Assembly: GCF_036786105.1 (NCBI RefSeq)
Contig: NZ_DAIQRQ010000016.1
Span: forward strand, 1 to 64,000
DNA: 64,000 bases
Origin: Ohtaekwangia sp036786105
GTDB taxonomy: Bacteria; Bacteroidota; Bacteroidia; Cytophagales; Cyclobacteriaceae
Reading direction: 5' to 3'
Shown here: positions 42,799 through 51,124 of the stretch, one piece after another
Numbering within the stretch: the stretch's first letter is position 1
Layout: each line of letters begins with the position of its first letter
Notes under the pieces: model-generated
The model's database searches: none
Told to the model about the DNA's origin: nothing
The model's input: only the letters and a program-made list of their open reading frames with translations
Program-made: the position numbers and the translations under genes

Positions 42799-44859
42799 TT
42801 AAACCGCGCTTCCGGTAAGCTCGTCCGGTTTGTCGCCTTCCAGGGTAGGAGTGGGGTCAACACCGGGTTGCTCACTCTCTTGCTGTTTCTTCTCATATTT
42901 ACCCTGACCGTTTGTGAATTGCTGGTACGTTGTCAGCTTTTCAAACGGACGTTTACCGATCAGGCGTTCGAGATCGGCCTGGAACAGTATCTCTTTTTCA
43001 AGCAGCTCCTTGGCAATTACATCAAGGTATTGACGATGCTGCATCAATAGTGACTTGGTGCGTTCGTATGCTTCGTCGATGATGCGCTTCACTTCCTTAT
43101 CGATCTTCTCAGAGGTTGCTTCTGAGTATGGTTTCTGGAACGAGTAGTCATTCGCTTTTGAATCGTAGAACGACATGTTACCGATCTCTTTGTTCATACC
43201 GTAGATCGTTACGATGCTGTACGCCATCTTGGTGATGCGTTCCAGGTCGCTCAACGCTCCGGTCGATATTTTACCAAACACGATATCTTCAGCAGCGCGT
43301 CCTCCGAAAGCCATGCACATCTCATCCAGCATCTGCTCAGTTTGATAGAGGAACTGTTCTTTCGGTAAATATTGTGCGTAACCCAGTGCTGCTACACCAC
43401 GCGGTACGATGCTAACTTTAACCAATGGATCGGCATGTTCCAGGAACCAGCCTGCTACTGCGTGGCCTGCTTCGTGGAAGGCAACGATCTTTTTCTCTTC
43501 CGGAGAAATGATCTTGTTCTTCTTTTCAAGACCACCAATCACGCGGTCTATCGCGTCCTGGAAGTCTTGCATATCCACAGCCTTCTTATCTCTGCGGGCA
43601 GCAATCAGGGCAGCTTCGTTACAGACGTTGGCGATCTCAGCACCGGCAAAGCCTGGTGTTTGTGCAGAAAGCTTTTTAGCATCAACACTCGGATCGAGCT
43701 TAATAGGCTTCAGGTGTACTTTGAAGATCGCTTCACGACCTACAATATCCGGCTTATCAATGCTGATCTGGCGATCGAAACGGCCTGGACGCAACAGCGC
43801 TGAATCCAATACATCCGGGCGGTTTGTAGCGGCCAGAATGATTACACCAGAGTCGGTAGCAAAGCCATCCATCTCCACGAGCAGTGAGTTCAATGTATTT
43901 TCACGCTCATCGTTGGCACCGGGTAACTGACCACGGCCGCGTGAACGACCAATCGCATCAATCTCATCGATAAACACGATACAAGGAGCTTTTTCTTTTG
44001 CTTGTTTAAAGAGGTCGCGAACACGGGCAGCACCCACACCCACAAACATCTCTACGAAGTCAGAACCTGACAGTGAAAAGAATGGAACACCGGCTTCACC
44101 GGCTACTGCTTTTGCAAGCAAGGTTTTACCGGTTCCCGGAGGGCCTACCAGCAACGCACCTTTTGGTATTTTACCACCCAGTTTGGTGAACTTGCCCGGG
44201 TTCTTCAGGAAGTCTACAATCTCTTTTACCTCTTCTTTGGCTTCATCCAGTCCGGCTACATTGTCGAAGGTGATCTTTACTTTATTCTCTGCATCGAAGA
44301 GTGCAGCTTTCGATTTACCGATATTAAAAATCTGTCCGCCGGGGCCACCGCCACCCGTCATTCTGCGCATCAGCATCCAGAATCCAAACAGCAGCAGGAA
44401 GAGAAGTCCCCACTGGAACAACTGGCTTACGTAATCACCGCGATCTTCAGATTTATACTCTGGCTTTTGTCCATCGGGAAGTTTATCCTTGAAGGTGCGA
44501 AACTCCTGGTCAAAATTACCGGCATCTACCACGCGTAAAATAAAGTGCGGGCCTGAGTTGTTGTTGCCCAGTGGTCCGGAAGTAATATCCTGCTTGTATT
44601 TGGCGTTCTGAAGAGCGCTTTGTGTTAGAGTAACTTCTACAAACTTCTGATTCTGCACCAAAGTAACTTTGCGTACATCACCGCTTTTCACCATCTGCTT
44701 GAACTCGTCATAGTCAACTTCTTTCAGACTATTGGCAGAATTGAAGTACATCACACCAAAGATCACGGCTATCGTTGCGATAATTACCCAGATCTGGTAA
44801 TTACCCTTCGGTGGTTTGGTGGGCAATAGCGGTTTATTATTTTCTTTCTTGTCAGCCAT
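42799..44859 (-). CDS. ftsH: ATP-dependent zinc metalloprotease FtsH
   Basis: This membrane-bound AAA+ protease degrades misfolded and regulatory membrane proteins. Two N-terminal helices (about 24-42 and 148-165, the second LLFLLLFGFWMLMRR) flank a periplasmic domain. The AAA+ domain has Walker A GPPGTGKT, Walker B CIVFIDEIDA and the second region of homology ATNRPDVLDSALLRPGRFDR. The zinc site is HEAGH (462-466) with the third ligand region further on. Length (686 aa) is normal, with an acidic/Pro-rich tail. It is transcribed after rsfS with a 65-base gap, an order common in Bacteroidota. Confidence 0.97.
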   Translation of the reverse strand: MADKKENNKPLLPTKPPKGNYQIWVIIATIAVIFGVMYFNSANSLKEVDYDEFKQMVKSGDVRKVTLVQNQKFVEVTLTQSALQNAKYKQDITSGPLGNNNSGPHFILRVVDAGNFDQEFRTFKDKLPDGQKPEYKSEDRGDYVSQLFQWGLLFLLLFGFWMLMRRMTGGGGPGGQIFNIGKSKAALFDAENKVKITFDNVAGLDEAKEEVKEIVDFLKNPGKFTKLGGKIPKGALLVGPPGTGKTLLAKAVAGEAGVPFFSLSGSDFVEMFVGVGAARVRDLFKQAKEKAPCIVFIDEIDAIGRSRGRGQLPGANDERENTLNSLLVEMDGFATDSGVIILAATNRPDVLDSALLRPGRFDRQISIDKPDIVGREAIFKVHLKPIKLDPSVDAKKLSAQTPGFAGAEIANVCNEAALIAARRDKKAVDMQDFQDAIDRVIGGLEKKNKIISPEEKKIVAFHEAGHAVAGWFLEHADPLVKVSIVPRGVAALGYAQYLPKEQFLYQTEQMLDEMCMAFGGRAAEDIVFGKISTGALSDLERITKMAYSIVTIYGMNKEIGNMSFYDSKANDYSFQKPYSEATSEKIDKEVKRIIDEAYERTKSLLMQHRQYLDVIAKELLEKEILFQADLERLIGKRPFEKLTTYQQFTNGQGKYEKKQQESEQPGVDPTPTLEGDKPDELTGSAV

Positions 44860-44924
44860 TATCTAATTTATTGAATCAATTTTTTAAAAATATCAAATCA
44901 TTAACGAGTTAAAAAGCATTTAGT

Positions 44925-45299
44925 TCAGTCGCCTTCGATTTCGGTGATCTCGGCATCGCCCCAAAGACGTTCGAGGGCATAGAATTCCCGGCGGTCTTTT
45001 CTAAAAACATGTGCGACTACATCGGTATAGTCGAGGAGCATCCACTCTTTATTGTTTTTTCCTTCAACGTGCCAGGGATTTTCTTTCAGGGCTTTAAAGA
45101 CTTCTGCATCGATGGAGTCGGCAATTGCATCCAGTTGTTTATCGGAGTTACCGGAGCAAACTATAAAGAAGTCGGCCACTGCATTTTTAACTTTTCGAAG
45201 ATCCATTACAACGATGTCCGATGCTTTTTTTTCCTGCATGCCTTTCACAATCACTTCACTCAGCTTTTCTGAATTGGCTCCCTTCCTTTTTTTTGCCAT
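44925..45299 (-). CDS. rsfS: Ribosome silencing factor RsfS
   Basis: This 124-residue RsfS/Iojap family protein binds ribosomal protein uL14 and prevents subunit joining during starvation. Typical motifs are VMDLRKVKNAVADFFIVCSGNSDKQ, HVEGKNNKEWMLLDYTDVVAHVF and RREFYALERLWGDAE. It is the promoter-proximal gene of the rsfS-ftsH unit and is divergent from birA across 48 bases. A minus-strand TAATTTTG (plus 45329-45336) lies 30 bases before the start and could be its -7 element. Confidence 0.95.
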   Translation of the reverse strand: MAKKRKGANSEKLSEVIVKGMQEKKASDIVVMDLRKVKNAVADFFIVCSGNSDKQLDAIADSIDAEVFKALKENPWHVEGKNNKEWMLLDYTDVVAHVFRKDRREFYALERLWGDAEITEIEGD

Positions 45300-45328
45300 T
45301 AAACTATATTCGTTTTTAGATTAACCCT

Positions 45329-45336
45329 CAAAATTA
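45329..45336 (-). promoter_or_regulatory. Possible -7 element for rsfS
   Basis: On the minus strand this reads TAATTTTG, an exact match to the Bacteroidota TAnnTTTG -7 pattern, 30 bases before the rsfS ATG. The expected TTG 19-21 bases upstream is not clear, so support is limited. Confidence 0.35.
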
Positions 45337-45347
45337 ATCAAAATACC

Positions 45348-46109
45348 TTGTATAAAATCCCTGCCAATACCCTTTTCATAGGGAAGAACCTTGTTTTTGT
45401 GCCGGAATGTCATTCCACCAACACGCTTGCCCTGCAACTATGCCAGCAACCATCCACACCGGAAGGTACTTTAGTAATTACCAATAATCAAACGGCAGGT
45501 CGTGGGCAACGTGGAAATTCGTGGGAAGCAGCACCCGGAAGTAATCTTACCTTCTCGCTAATTCTCAAGCCCGGCTTCTTGCTTGTCAAAGATCAGTTCT
45601 TCCTTAACATCATAACAGCACTGGCTGTTCACGATTACCTGGTAATAAAAAAAATTACCAATAGTCACATCAAATGGCCAAACGATATTATAGCAGCCGG
45701 AAGAAAAGTGTGCGGCATCCTGATCGAGAATCAATTACAGGGAAACAGATTCTCTAATTCCATTGCTGGTATGGGTATAAACGTAAACCAGGAGCAGTTT
45801 GGTGTAAGCACCGCTACTTCGCTGCACCAGATTACCGGCAGCCGGTATGTTTTGGAAGATGAACTCCAGGTGTTGCTGCCATGTATAGAAGCGCGCTATA
45901 TGCAGCTGCGACAAAATCAACTGGAGAAACTTCGCCAAGACTATCTGAAGGTTTTGTATTGGAAAGACGAGCAACATCTTTTTGAAGCACAGGAAAAAAA
46001 CTTTATAGGCACCATTACCGGGCTGGATGAAAGCGGCAAACTGCAGGTGCAGCGTGACGATGGTGCCGTACAGGTATTTGATCTGAAGGAAATCCGGTAC
46101 GTGCAATAA
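45348..46109 (+). CDS. birA: Biotin--[acetyl-CoA-carboxylase] ligase
   Basis: This is a biotin protein ligase of the monofunctional type: 253 aa, with no N-terminal winged helix for repression. Active-site motifs are QTAGRGQRGNSWEA (biotinyl-AMP loop), SHIKWPNDI (Lys of the ligase site), GILIENQLQG and GMGINVNQ. A small SH3-like C-terminal domain closes it. It attaches biotin to carboxylase carrier proteins. The start appears to be TTG 45348, as no in-frame ATG lies before the conserved N-terminal strand. It is divergent from rsfS. Confidence 0.93.
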   Translation: MYKIPANTLFIGKNLVFVPECHSTNTLALQLCQQPSTPEGTLVITNNQTAGRGQRGNSWEAAPGSNLTFSLILKPGFLLVKDQFFLNIITALAVHDYLVIKKITNSHIKWPNDIIAAGRKVCGILIENQLQGNRFSNSIAGMGINVNQEQFGVSTATSLHQITGSRYVLEDELQVLLPCIEARYMQLRQNQLEKLRQDYLKVLYWKDEQHLFEAQEKNFIGTITGLDESGKLQVQRDDGAVQVFDLKEIRYVQ

Positions 46110-46143
46110 TGCAGGTGAAAATTATTCAAGCATCTTTGCACCC

Positions 46144-47316
46144 ATGAATATTTTTACCGAAGAAAGCCGCATTATCATTACCTGTAACAAACGACTCGCA
46201 CCTTACCTGGAACAGGAAGTGGAGGAGCTTGGCTACTCTACAGAGCGCACATTTCAAACAGGTGTGGAGCTGAAAGGAACTGCGGCAGATTGTATTCGCC
46301 TGAACCTGAACCTGCGCTGTGCAAGCCAGGTACATTATTCCATCAAAACTTTTCGCGCCAGGCATCCGGAAGAATTATACCGAGTGCTGATCACCATTCC
46401 CTGGGAAAAGATACTCGATAGTAACGGGTATATTTCCGTAACCAGCAATGTAGACCAGTTCACAGTAAACAATGACATGTTTGTGAATGTAAAAGTAAAG
46501 GATGCTATAGCAGATCGCTTTCGAAGAGAGGTTGGTATACGTCCTGATTCCGGGCCTGATCTTACCGGTGCGGTGATTCATTTGTTCTGGAAAGATGATC
46601 ATGCCGAAGTATTTATCGATACATCAGGAGAGACACTCGCCAAGCATGGTTATCGGAAAATTCCGGGCAAGGCACCGATGCTTGAAGCGTTGACATCGGC
46701 TACGATCATGGCAACAAAGTGGGATCGTCAGTCACCGTTCATTAACCCGATGTGTGGTTCCGGTACGGTAGCGATCGAGGCCGTATTGATTGCCACCAAC
46801 AGGCGCCCCGGATTATATCGCAGCAACTATGCTTTTATGCACGTAAAAAATTACGATGCTTCCCTATACGAGAAGGAAAAACGTATGTTGGAAGAACAGA
46901 TAAAAGATATACCGGATTTACTGATAGAGGCTACCGACATTAGTGAAGATGCTGTTAACATTTCAAAGGTCAATGCAGGTGTAGCCGGCGTTGAACGGTT
47001 CATCCGGTTTAGTAAGTGCGACTTCGCGCTTACTGCGGTTCCCGAAGGAAAAAGTGGTGTGATATATTTCAACCCTGAGTATGGCGAGCGTTTGGGAGAA
47101 GTACAGTCGCTCGAAGAAACGTATTCCCGTATCGGCGATTTTTTAAAGCAGAAATGCAAAGGATATACAGGTTACATTTTTACCGGTAATCTCAATCTGG
47201 CCAAGAAGATCGGACTCCGGGCAAGCAGAAGAGTTGAGTTTTATAATGCCAAACTTGATTGCCGCTTGCTGGAATATGAACTCTATGCCGGCAGTAAAGA
47301 GAAAGACCGGAAATAA
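46144..47316 (+). CDS. THUMP-domain RNA methyltransferase (RlmL/Trm11-like)
   Basis: An N-terminal ferredoxin-like/THUMP region (about 1-155) is followed by a Rossmann methyltransferase domain with PFINPMCGSGTVAIEA (SAM-binding motif I, about 200-215) and IEATDISEDAV (motif II). Motif IV reads NPEY (310-313), where N2/N6-type RNA and DNA methyltransferases normally have NPPY. The fold and domain order fit 23S rRNA m2G methyltransferases or tRNA m2G Trm11/Trm14-like enzymes. Length (390 aa) fits the single-domain RlmL-type group without the RlmK half. It follows birA by 34 bases and is ended by a terminator. Confidence 0.88.
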   Translation: MNIFTEESRIIITCNKRLAPYLEQEVEELGYSTERTFQTGVELKGTAADCIRLNLNLRCASQVHYSIKTFRARHPEELYRVLITIPWEKILDSNGYISVTSNVDQFTVNNDMFVNVKVKDAIADRFRREVGIRPDSGPDLTGAVIHLFWKDDHAEVFIDTSGETLAKHGYRKIPGKAPMLEALTSATIMATKWDRQSPFINPMCGSGTVAIEAVLIATNRRPGLYRSNYAFMHVKNYDASLYEKEKRMLEEQIKDIPDLLIEATDISEDAVNISKVNAGVAGVERFIRFSKCDFALTAVPEGKSGVIYFNPEYGERLGEVQSLEETYSRIGDFLKQKCKGYTGYIFTGNLNLAKKIGLRASRRVEFYNAKLDCRLLEYELYAGSKEKDRK

Positions 47317-47336
47317 ATAACGATTCCATAAAACAG

Positions 47337-47366
47337 AACCTTCCGCTGATCACAGGAAGGTTTTTT
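47337..47366 (+). terminator. Rho-independent terminator after the RNA methyltransferase
   Basis: AACCTTCC (47337-47344) pairs with GGAAGGTT (47355-47362), 10-base loop, and the right arm leads into six T and ATTTT. It separates housekeeping genes from the zinc-locus ABC transporter. Confidence 0.93.
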
Positions 47367-47408
47367 ATTTTCAACATCGCGCCTAAATTGGAGCGCAATC
47401 TGTATACT

Positions 47409-48047
47409 ATGATTTCGGTTCACAACCTTTCATTTCATTATACTGCCGGCAATGCTATCCGGTTCCCGGATTTTACAGTGGCAAAAGGTGAGCATTGTTT
47501 GCTGCTGGGTGAATCTGGCAGTGGTAAAACAACACTGCTGCATTTGCTCGGAGGTTTGCTGCGCCATTACACAGGTTCTGTGCAGGTAGACCATACAGAG
47601 CTGTCGCAATTATCGGAAACATCGCTCGATCGTTTTCGCGGGCAACATATAGGTTTTATTTTTCAACGCAATCATCTGATACCGGCATTAACCGTTGAGA
47701 AAAATCTGATGATGGCACCGTACCTCGCCGGCATCAGGATTAACGAAGAAAGAATTACCGAAGTACTATCCGGTTTAGGACTTACGGAAAAACGAAAGAG
47801 CAGCGTAACACAACTTAGTCACGGCCAGGCACAACGCGTAGCCATTGCGCGTGCCGTGTTGAACAAGCCTTCGATCATCTTTGCCGATGAACCGACCTCT
47901 GCGTTAGACGATAAGAACTGCGACCGCGTCATTCATTTGTTAATGGATGTAGCTTCACAAAATCAATCAACGTTACTGGTAGCCACGCACGACCAGCGCC
48001 TCAAAGAAAAGATATCCAAACAAATCCGGTTAACATCAGGTAACTAA
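47409..48047 (+). CDS. ABC transporter ATP-binding protein (LolD/MacB class)
   Basis: This single nucleotide-binding domain of 213 aa from ATG 47409 (a TTG at 47388 is in frame) has Walker A GESGSGKT (34-41), signature LSHGQAQRV, Walker B IIFADEPTSALDD and the switch His in LLVATHD. It is of the LolD/FtsE/MacB type that works with FtsX-like permeases rather than importers with multispanning permeases. The permease gene follows after 13 bases. Beside DUF3299-like and COG0523 genes, it matches the ATPase of zinc-starvation loci in Proteobacteria (PA4064-type). That functional link is inferred from gene context. Confidence 0.9.
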   Translation: MISVHNLSFHYTAGNAIRFPDFTVAKGEHCLLLGESGSGKTTLLHLLGGLLRHYTGSVQVDHTELSQLSETSLDRFRGQHIGFIFQRNHLIPALTVEKNLMMAPYLAGIRINEERITEVLSGLGLTEKRKSSVTQLSHGQAQRVAIARAVLNKPSIIFADEPTSALDDKNCDRVIHLLMDVASQNQSTLLVATHDQRLKEKISKQIRLTSGN

Positions 48048-48060
48048 CAATACGATCATC

Positions 48061-49317
48061 ATGTCAATTTTTATACTTGTTTGGAATTACCTGAAAGCAA
48101 GGCCGCTCAATACAGCCATCAACATCATGTTGCTGTCGCTGGGCATTGCTGTTATTACCATACTCTTGCTGTTCAATAGACAGCTCGAACAAAAAATTAC
48201 CGATAATGCACGGGGTATAGATCTTGTGGTAGGAGCCAAAGGCAGTCCGCTGCAGCTTATTCTCTGCAATATCTTTCACATCGATTTTCCTACGGGTAAC
48301 ATCAAGCTGAAAGAAGCCGAGCGTTTTGCCAAACATCGCCTGGTAAAGCGCGCTATACCCCTGGCGCTGGGCGATAGTTATCAATCCTACAGAATCATCG
48401 GTACATCGCATGCCTATGCTGAACTTTACAAAGCAGCACTGGCACAAGGCGATTGGTGGAGCAAAACACTGGACGTTACCATTGGTGCCAACGTGGCGGA
48501 ACTCACGCACTTAAAAATAGGCGATACATTTGCGAGTGCGCACGGTCTTGCCGATGGAGGTCATACACACAACGATCATCAATATATCGTAAAGGGAGTG
48601 ATGAAGCGTACCAACAGTGTGTTGGATAATTTAATCTTAACAAATGTAGAAAGCGTGTGGGAGATGCACGAAGAACATGGCGAAGAAGAACACGAGGAGC
48701 ATGAAACATCAGCACCTGCAACAGGTTTTATACCTTCACCGCTGGTGTCTTCTGTAGCGAAAGGAGATTCGGTAAAAGAAATTACCTCCATGCTTATACA
48801 ATACCGATCGCCTATGGGAGCGATTCAGTTACCGAGACTGGTAAATTCACAAAGCAGTTTGCAGGCTGCTTCGCCTGCATTTGAAACGGCACGATTGTTT
48901 TCGATTATGGGCATAGGAGTAGATATACTCATGGGCTTTGCGTATGTGCTGATTGTGATTTCCGGGCTCAGCATTTTTATAGCTCTCTATAATTCACTGA
49001 AAGAACGGCGCTATGACCTGGCCATTATGCGCTCGATGGGAGCTTCCCGTACCAAGCTGTTTGTTTCCATTTTACTGGAAGGGAGTGTGCTTACATTATT
49101 CGGAAGTATACTTGGGCTTGTAATGGGGCATGGCGTGCTGGTGCTGCTCTCCGGATTGGTGGAAGAAACACGAAAGGCGGGTATAGATGGTTTTGTGTTC
49201 TATAACCAGGAGTGGATAATTTTGGGTGGAAGTTTGTTGTTAGGAATGATATCGGCAGTAATACCGGCTATACAAGCGTATCGCACCGACATTTCGAAAG
49301 TACTGGCAGGAAATTAG
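48061..49317 (+). CDS. FtsX-like ABC permease with His-rich extracytoplasmic loop
   Basis: One N-terminal membrane helix (about 20-38), a large MacB-like periplasmic domain and three C-terminal helices (about 283-305, 335-360, 380-400) give the usual 4-helix FtsX/MacB permease. Two His-rich stretches occur in the periplasmic part: residues 161-174 (HGLADGGHTHNDHQ) and 202-215 (MHEEHGEEEHEEHE). They look like flexible metal-binding sequences and are unusual for plain LolCE proteins. With the ATPase it could form a mechanotransmission transporter or lipoprotein-release system serving zinc-related envelope proteins. The DUF3299-like gene follows after 36 bases. Confidence 0.88.
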   Translation: MSIFILVWNYLKARPLNTAINIMLLSLGIAVITILLLFNRQLEQKITDNARGIDLVVGAKGSPLQLILCNIFHIDFPTGNIKLKEAERFAKHRLVKRAIPLALGDSYQSYRIIGTSHAYAELYKAALAQGDWWSKTLDVTIGANVAELTHLKIGDTFASAHGLADGGHTHNDHQYIVKGVMKRTNSVLDNLILTNVESVWEMHEEHGEEEHEEHETSAPATGFIPSPLVSSVAKGDSVKEITSMLIQYRSPMGAIQLPRLVNSQSSLQAASPAFETARLFSIMGIGVDILMGFAYVLIVISGLSIFIALYNSLKERRYDLAIMRSMGASRTKLFVSILLEGSVLTLFGSILGLVMGHGVLVLLSGLVEETRKAGIDGFVFYNQEWIILGGSLLLGMISAVIPAIQAYRTDISKVLAGN

Positions 49318-49353
49318 CAGATAACGGATGTTTTTAGATAGTAGCCGTAAAGC

Positions 49354-49812
49354 ATGAAAAAATATAGTATGAAAAAAGGTAGTTTATTAATAGCCATGGT
49401 TTTGTGCGCAGCAAGTATACTGGCACAAGGCAAAGTTGATATGTGGGAAAACTTTGCCAAAACCAAGTTTGAACCTAAATACTACGAGAAGCTGGGAGAG
49501 TATCTTTTCTATCCAACATTTCCACCCGATATCAAAGCGCTGGAAGGTAAGGAGATTACCATACAGGGTTTCTATGTTCCGTTCGCTCCGGAAGATGGCA
49601 CCTATATTATCATTTCCAAATACCCGATGAGTCAGTGTTTCTTCTGTGGAGGCGGTGGCCCCGAGTCAATAGCGGAAGTGAATTTTGCGAAAGATCCCCG
49701 GAAATTTCAGGTGGATGATCTGATCACTGTTAAAGGAAAACTGAAGTTAAACGCTGAAAATATGGATCACGTTAACTTCATTCTTACCGATGCTGTATTG
49801 GTGAGTAAGTAG
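49354..49812 (+). CDS. DUF3299-like exported protein with CxxC (first copy)
   Basis: A signal peptide (GSLLIAMVLCAASILAQ) precedes a small beta-rich domain of about 125 residues with MWENFAKTKFEPKYYEKLGEY near its start, the loop GYYVPF/GFYVPF-like segment, and the conserved CFFCGGGGPES (a CxxC pair). The C-terminal strands resemble an OB-like fold (VDDLITVKGKLKL). It resembles the DUF3299 proteins found with zinc-responsive ABC transporters in Proteobacteria. It is the third gene of the ABC unit. A second copy lies 830 bases downstream. Function is unknown; metal binding by the Cys pair is inference. Confidence 0.8.
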   Translation: MKKYSMKKGSLLIAMVLCAASILAQGKVDMWENFAKTKFEPKYYEKLGEYLFYPTFPPDIKALEGKEITIQGFYVPFAPEDGTYIIISKYPMSQCFFCGGGGPESIAEVNFAKDPRKFQVDDLITVKGKLKLNAENMDHVNFILTDAVLVSK

Positions 49813-49876
49813 ACTGATGGTCAGCTATATGTAAGATACTATACAACACATGGTTCTTTTTTAGTAGATTTCCCTT

Positions 49877-50542
49877 ATGAAAGAACCACAAGTTGTAGAA
49901 AGAGATCATACCATCGTTGTCTCCGAAAGTATAGGAGAAGTATCGGCCAGCATATTGGAACCACCTTCCATGAAAGCAATGATGCTGCTGGCTCATGGTG
50001 CAGGGGCTGGCATGACACACGTCTTTATGCTAAAGCTTGCTCATGCACTGGCTAAATTATCCATTGGCACTATCCGGTATAATTTTCCCTATATCGAGCA
50101 GGGAAAGAAAAGACCCGATTCACCTGCCGTTGCACACAAAACCATCGAGCAGGTTATTCACTATGCAGGATCGACCTATAAACAATATCCGTTGCTGGTG
50201 AGTGGCAAATCGTTTGGCGGTCGCATGACGTCACAACTCCTTGCTAAAAAATCATTTGATGCAATACGCGGCATTGTGTTCTACGGATTTCCGTTGCATC
50301 CCGCAGGCGATCCTTCTATTGAGCGCGCTGAACATCTGCAACACATCACGTTGCCCATGCTGTTTCTGCAAGGCTCGCGCGATGCGCTGGCAGAGTGGGA
50401 GCTGATCAATAGTGTATGTTCAAAATTGCCCACCGCTAAACTCGTGCGCTTCGAAGGTGCCGACCATTCCTTTAAAGCCGGTAAGAAAGATGTGGTAGCC
50501 GAGCTGGCCGAAGCAACTGATGCCTGGTTCCGGGAGCTGTAA
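49877..50542 (+). CDS. Alpha/beta hydrolase of the KANL3/Tex30-like group
   Basis: A cytoplasmic 221-residue alpha/beta hydrolase. The oxyanion-hole strand reads LLAHGAGAGMTH, the nucleophile is Ser112 in GKSFGG, the acid Asp lies in LQGSRDAL and the His in GADHSF. The compact length and the GKSFGGRM motif match small dienelactone-hydrolase-like proteins of unknown substrate. It lies between the two DUF3299-like genes, 64 bases after the first, and just before the palindromic operator. Its place in the zinc locus may be incidental. Confidence 0.85.
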   Translation: MKEPQVVERDHTIVVSESIGEVSASILEPPSMKAMMLLAHGAGAGMTHVFMLKLAHALAKLSIGTIRYNFPYIEQGKKRPDSPAVAHKTIEQVIHYAGSTYKQYPLLVSGKSFGGRMTSQLLAKKSFDAIRGIVFYGFPLHPAGDPSIERAEHLQHITLPMLFLQGSRDALAEWELINSVCSKLPTAKLVRFEGADHSFKAGKKDVVAELAEATDAWFREL

Positions 50543-50582
50543 TGCTGTCTGGTTAAGCGCTTCAGCCTGTTTTTAATCAAAG

Positions 50583-50643
50583 ATCATAAATGCAATGTTG
50601 TTGCATTTATGATTTAAGATTCTATATTTGCAACTATGTTGCA
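50583..50643 (+). promoter_or_regulatory. Promoter with two palindromic operators (Zur-like)
   Basis: A perfect 13-bp inverted repeat, ATCATAAATGCAA (50583-50595) and TTGCATTTATGAT (50601-50613), contains TGCAATGTTGTTGCA. A second site, TGCAACTATGTTGCA (50629-50643), has the same pattern TGCAA-N5-TTGCA. Between them lies a model Bacteroidota promoter: TTG at 50601-50603, 19-base spacer, TATATTTG at 50623-50630 (TAnnTTTG). Thus the operators cover both the -33 and -7 elements, as expected for a repressor. The controlled unit encodes a DUF3299-like protein and a COG0523 GTPase, genes usually induced by zinc shortage, so Zur is the likely repressor. The larger palindrome might also act as a terminator for the hydrolase gene. 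Confidence 0.7.
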
Positions 50644-50646
50644 TCT

Positions 50647-51087
50647 ATGAAGTACCCGATAATAATAGGACTCATGCTTTCTGCAGGGTGGTGGCATGGG
50701 CCGGGCGATCCTGCGGATGGATGGGATGTGTTTGCGAAAGTAAAGTTTACCGAAAAACTTAGTAAGGAAGACAATACCTACTATCTCTATCCTTTCTTCG
50801 ACAGCCGGATTCGTGCATACGAAGGGAAGGTGTTTGAATTGAGAGGACATTATCTGCCAATGGACTTTAATGATCCGCGCGTGGTGATAGTTTCCAAATT
50901 TCCATCGTCCACCTGCTTTTTCTGTGGAGGTGCCGGTCCTGCTTCGGTAGCCGAAGTATATCTCAAAACAAAACCTCCAAAGCTCAAGGCCGATCAGATC
51001 GTTACCATAAAAGGTATACTATATCTCAACGATAAAGACATCGAGCACATGAATTTCATACTGAAAGATGCTACGCTGATCAAATAA
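50647..51087 (+). CDS. DUF3299-like exported protein with CxxC (second copy)
   Basis: From ATG 50647 the protein starts with a short signal peptide (YPIIIGLMLSAGWWHG) and then aligns with the first copy along its length: GWDVFAKVKFTEKL, YLYPFFDSRIRAYEGK, and CFFCGGAGPASVAEV with the CxxC pair. About 40 percent of positions look shared by eye. ATG 50647 is only three bases after the second operator, giving a very short leader. It is followed after 37 bases by the COG0523 gene and is most likely co-transcribed with it. Unlike the first copy, it is placed under the palindromic operators, so the paralogues may be differently regulated. Confidence 0.82.
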   Translation: MKYPIIIGLMLSAGWWHGPGDPADGWDVFAKVKFTEKLSKEDNTYYLYPFFDSRIRAYEGKVFELRGHYLPMDFNDPRVVIVSKFPSSTCFFCGGAGPASVAEVYLKTKPPKLKADQIVTIKGILYLNDKDIEHMNFILKDATLIK

Positions 51088-51124
51088 CCTGATATTCCTC
51101 TTCAAACAGATATAGTCCATAATT

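Noticed and set aside
50583..50613. Palindrome as a plain Rho-independent terminator for the hydrolase gene
   Set aside because: No T run follows the right arm, and its core is repeated 24 bases downstream in register with promoter elements, favouring an operator.
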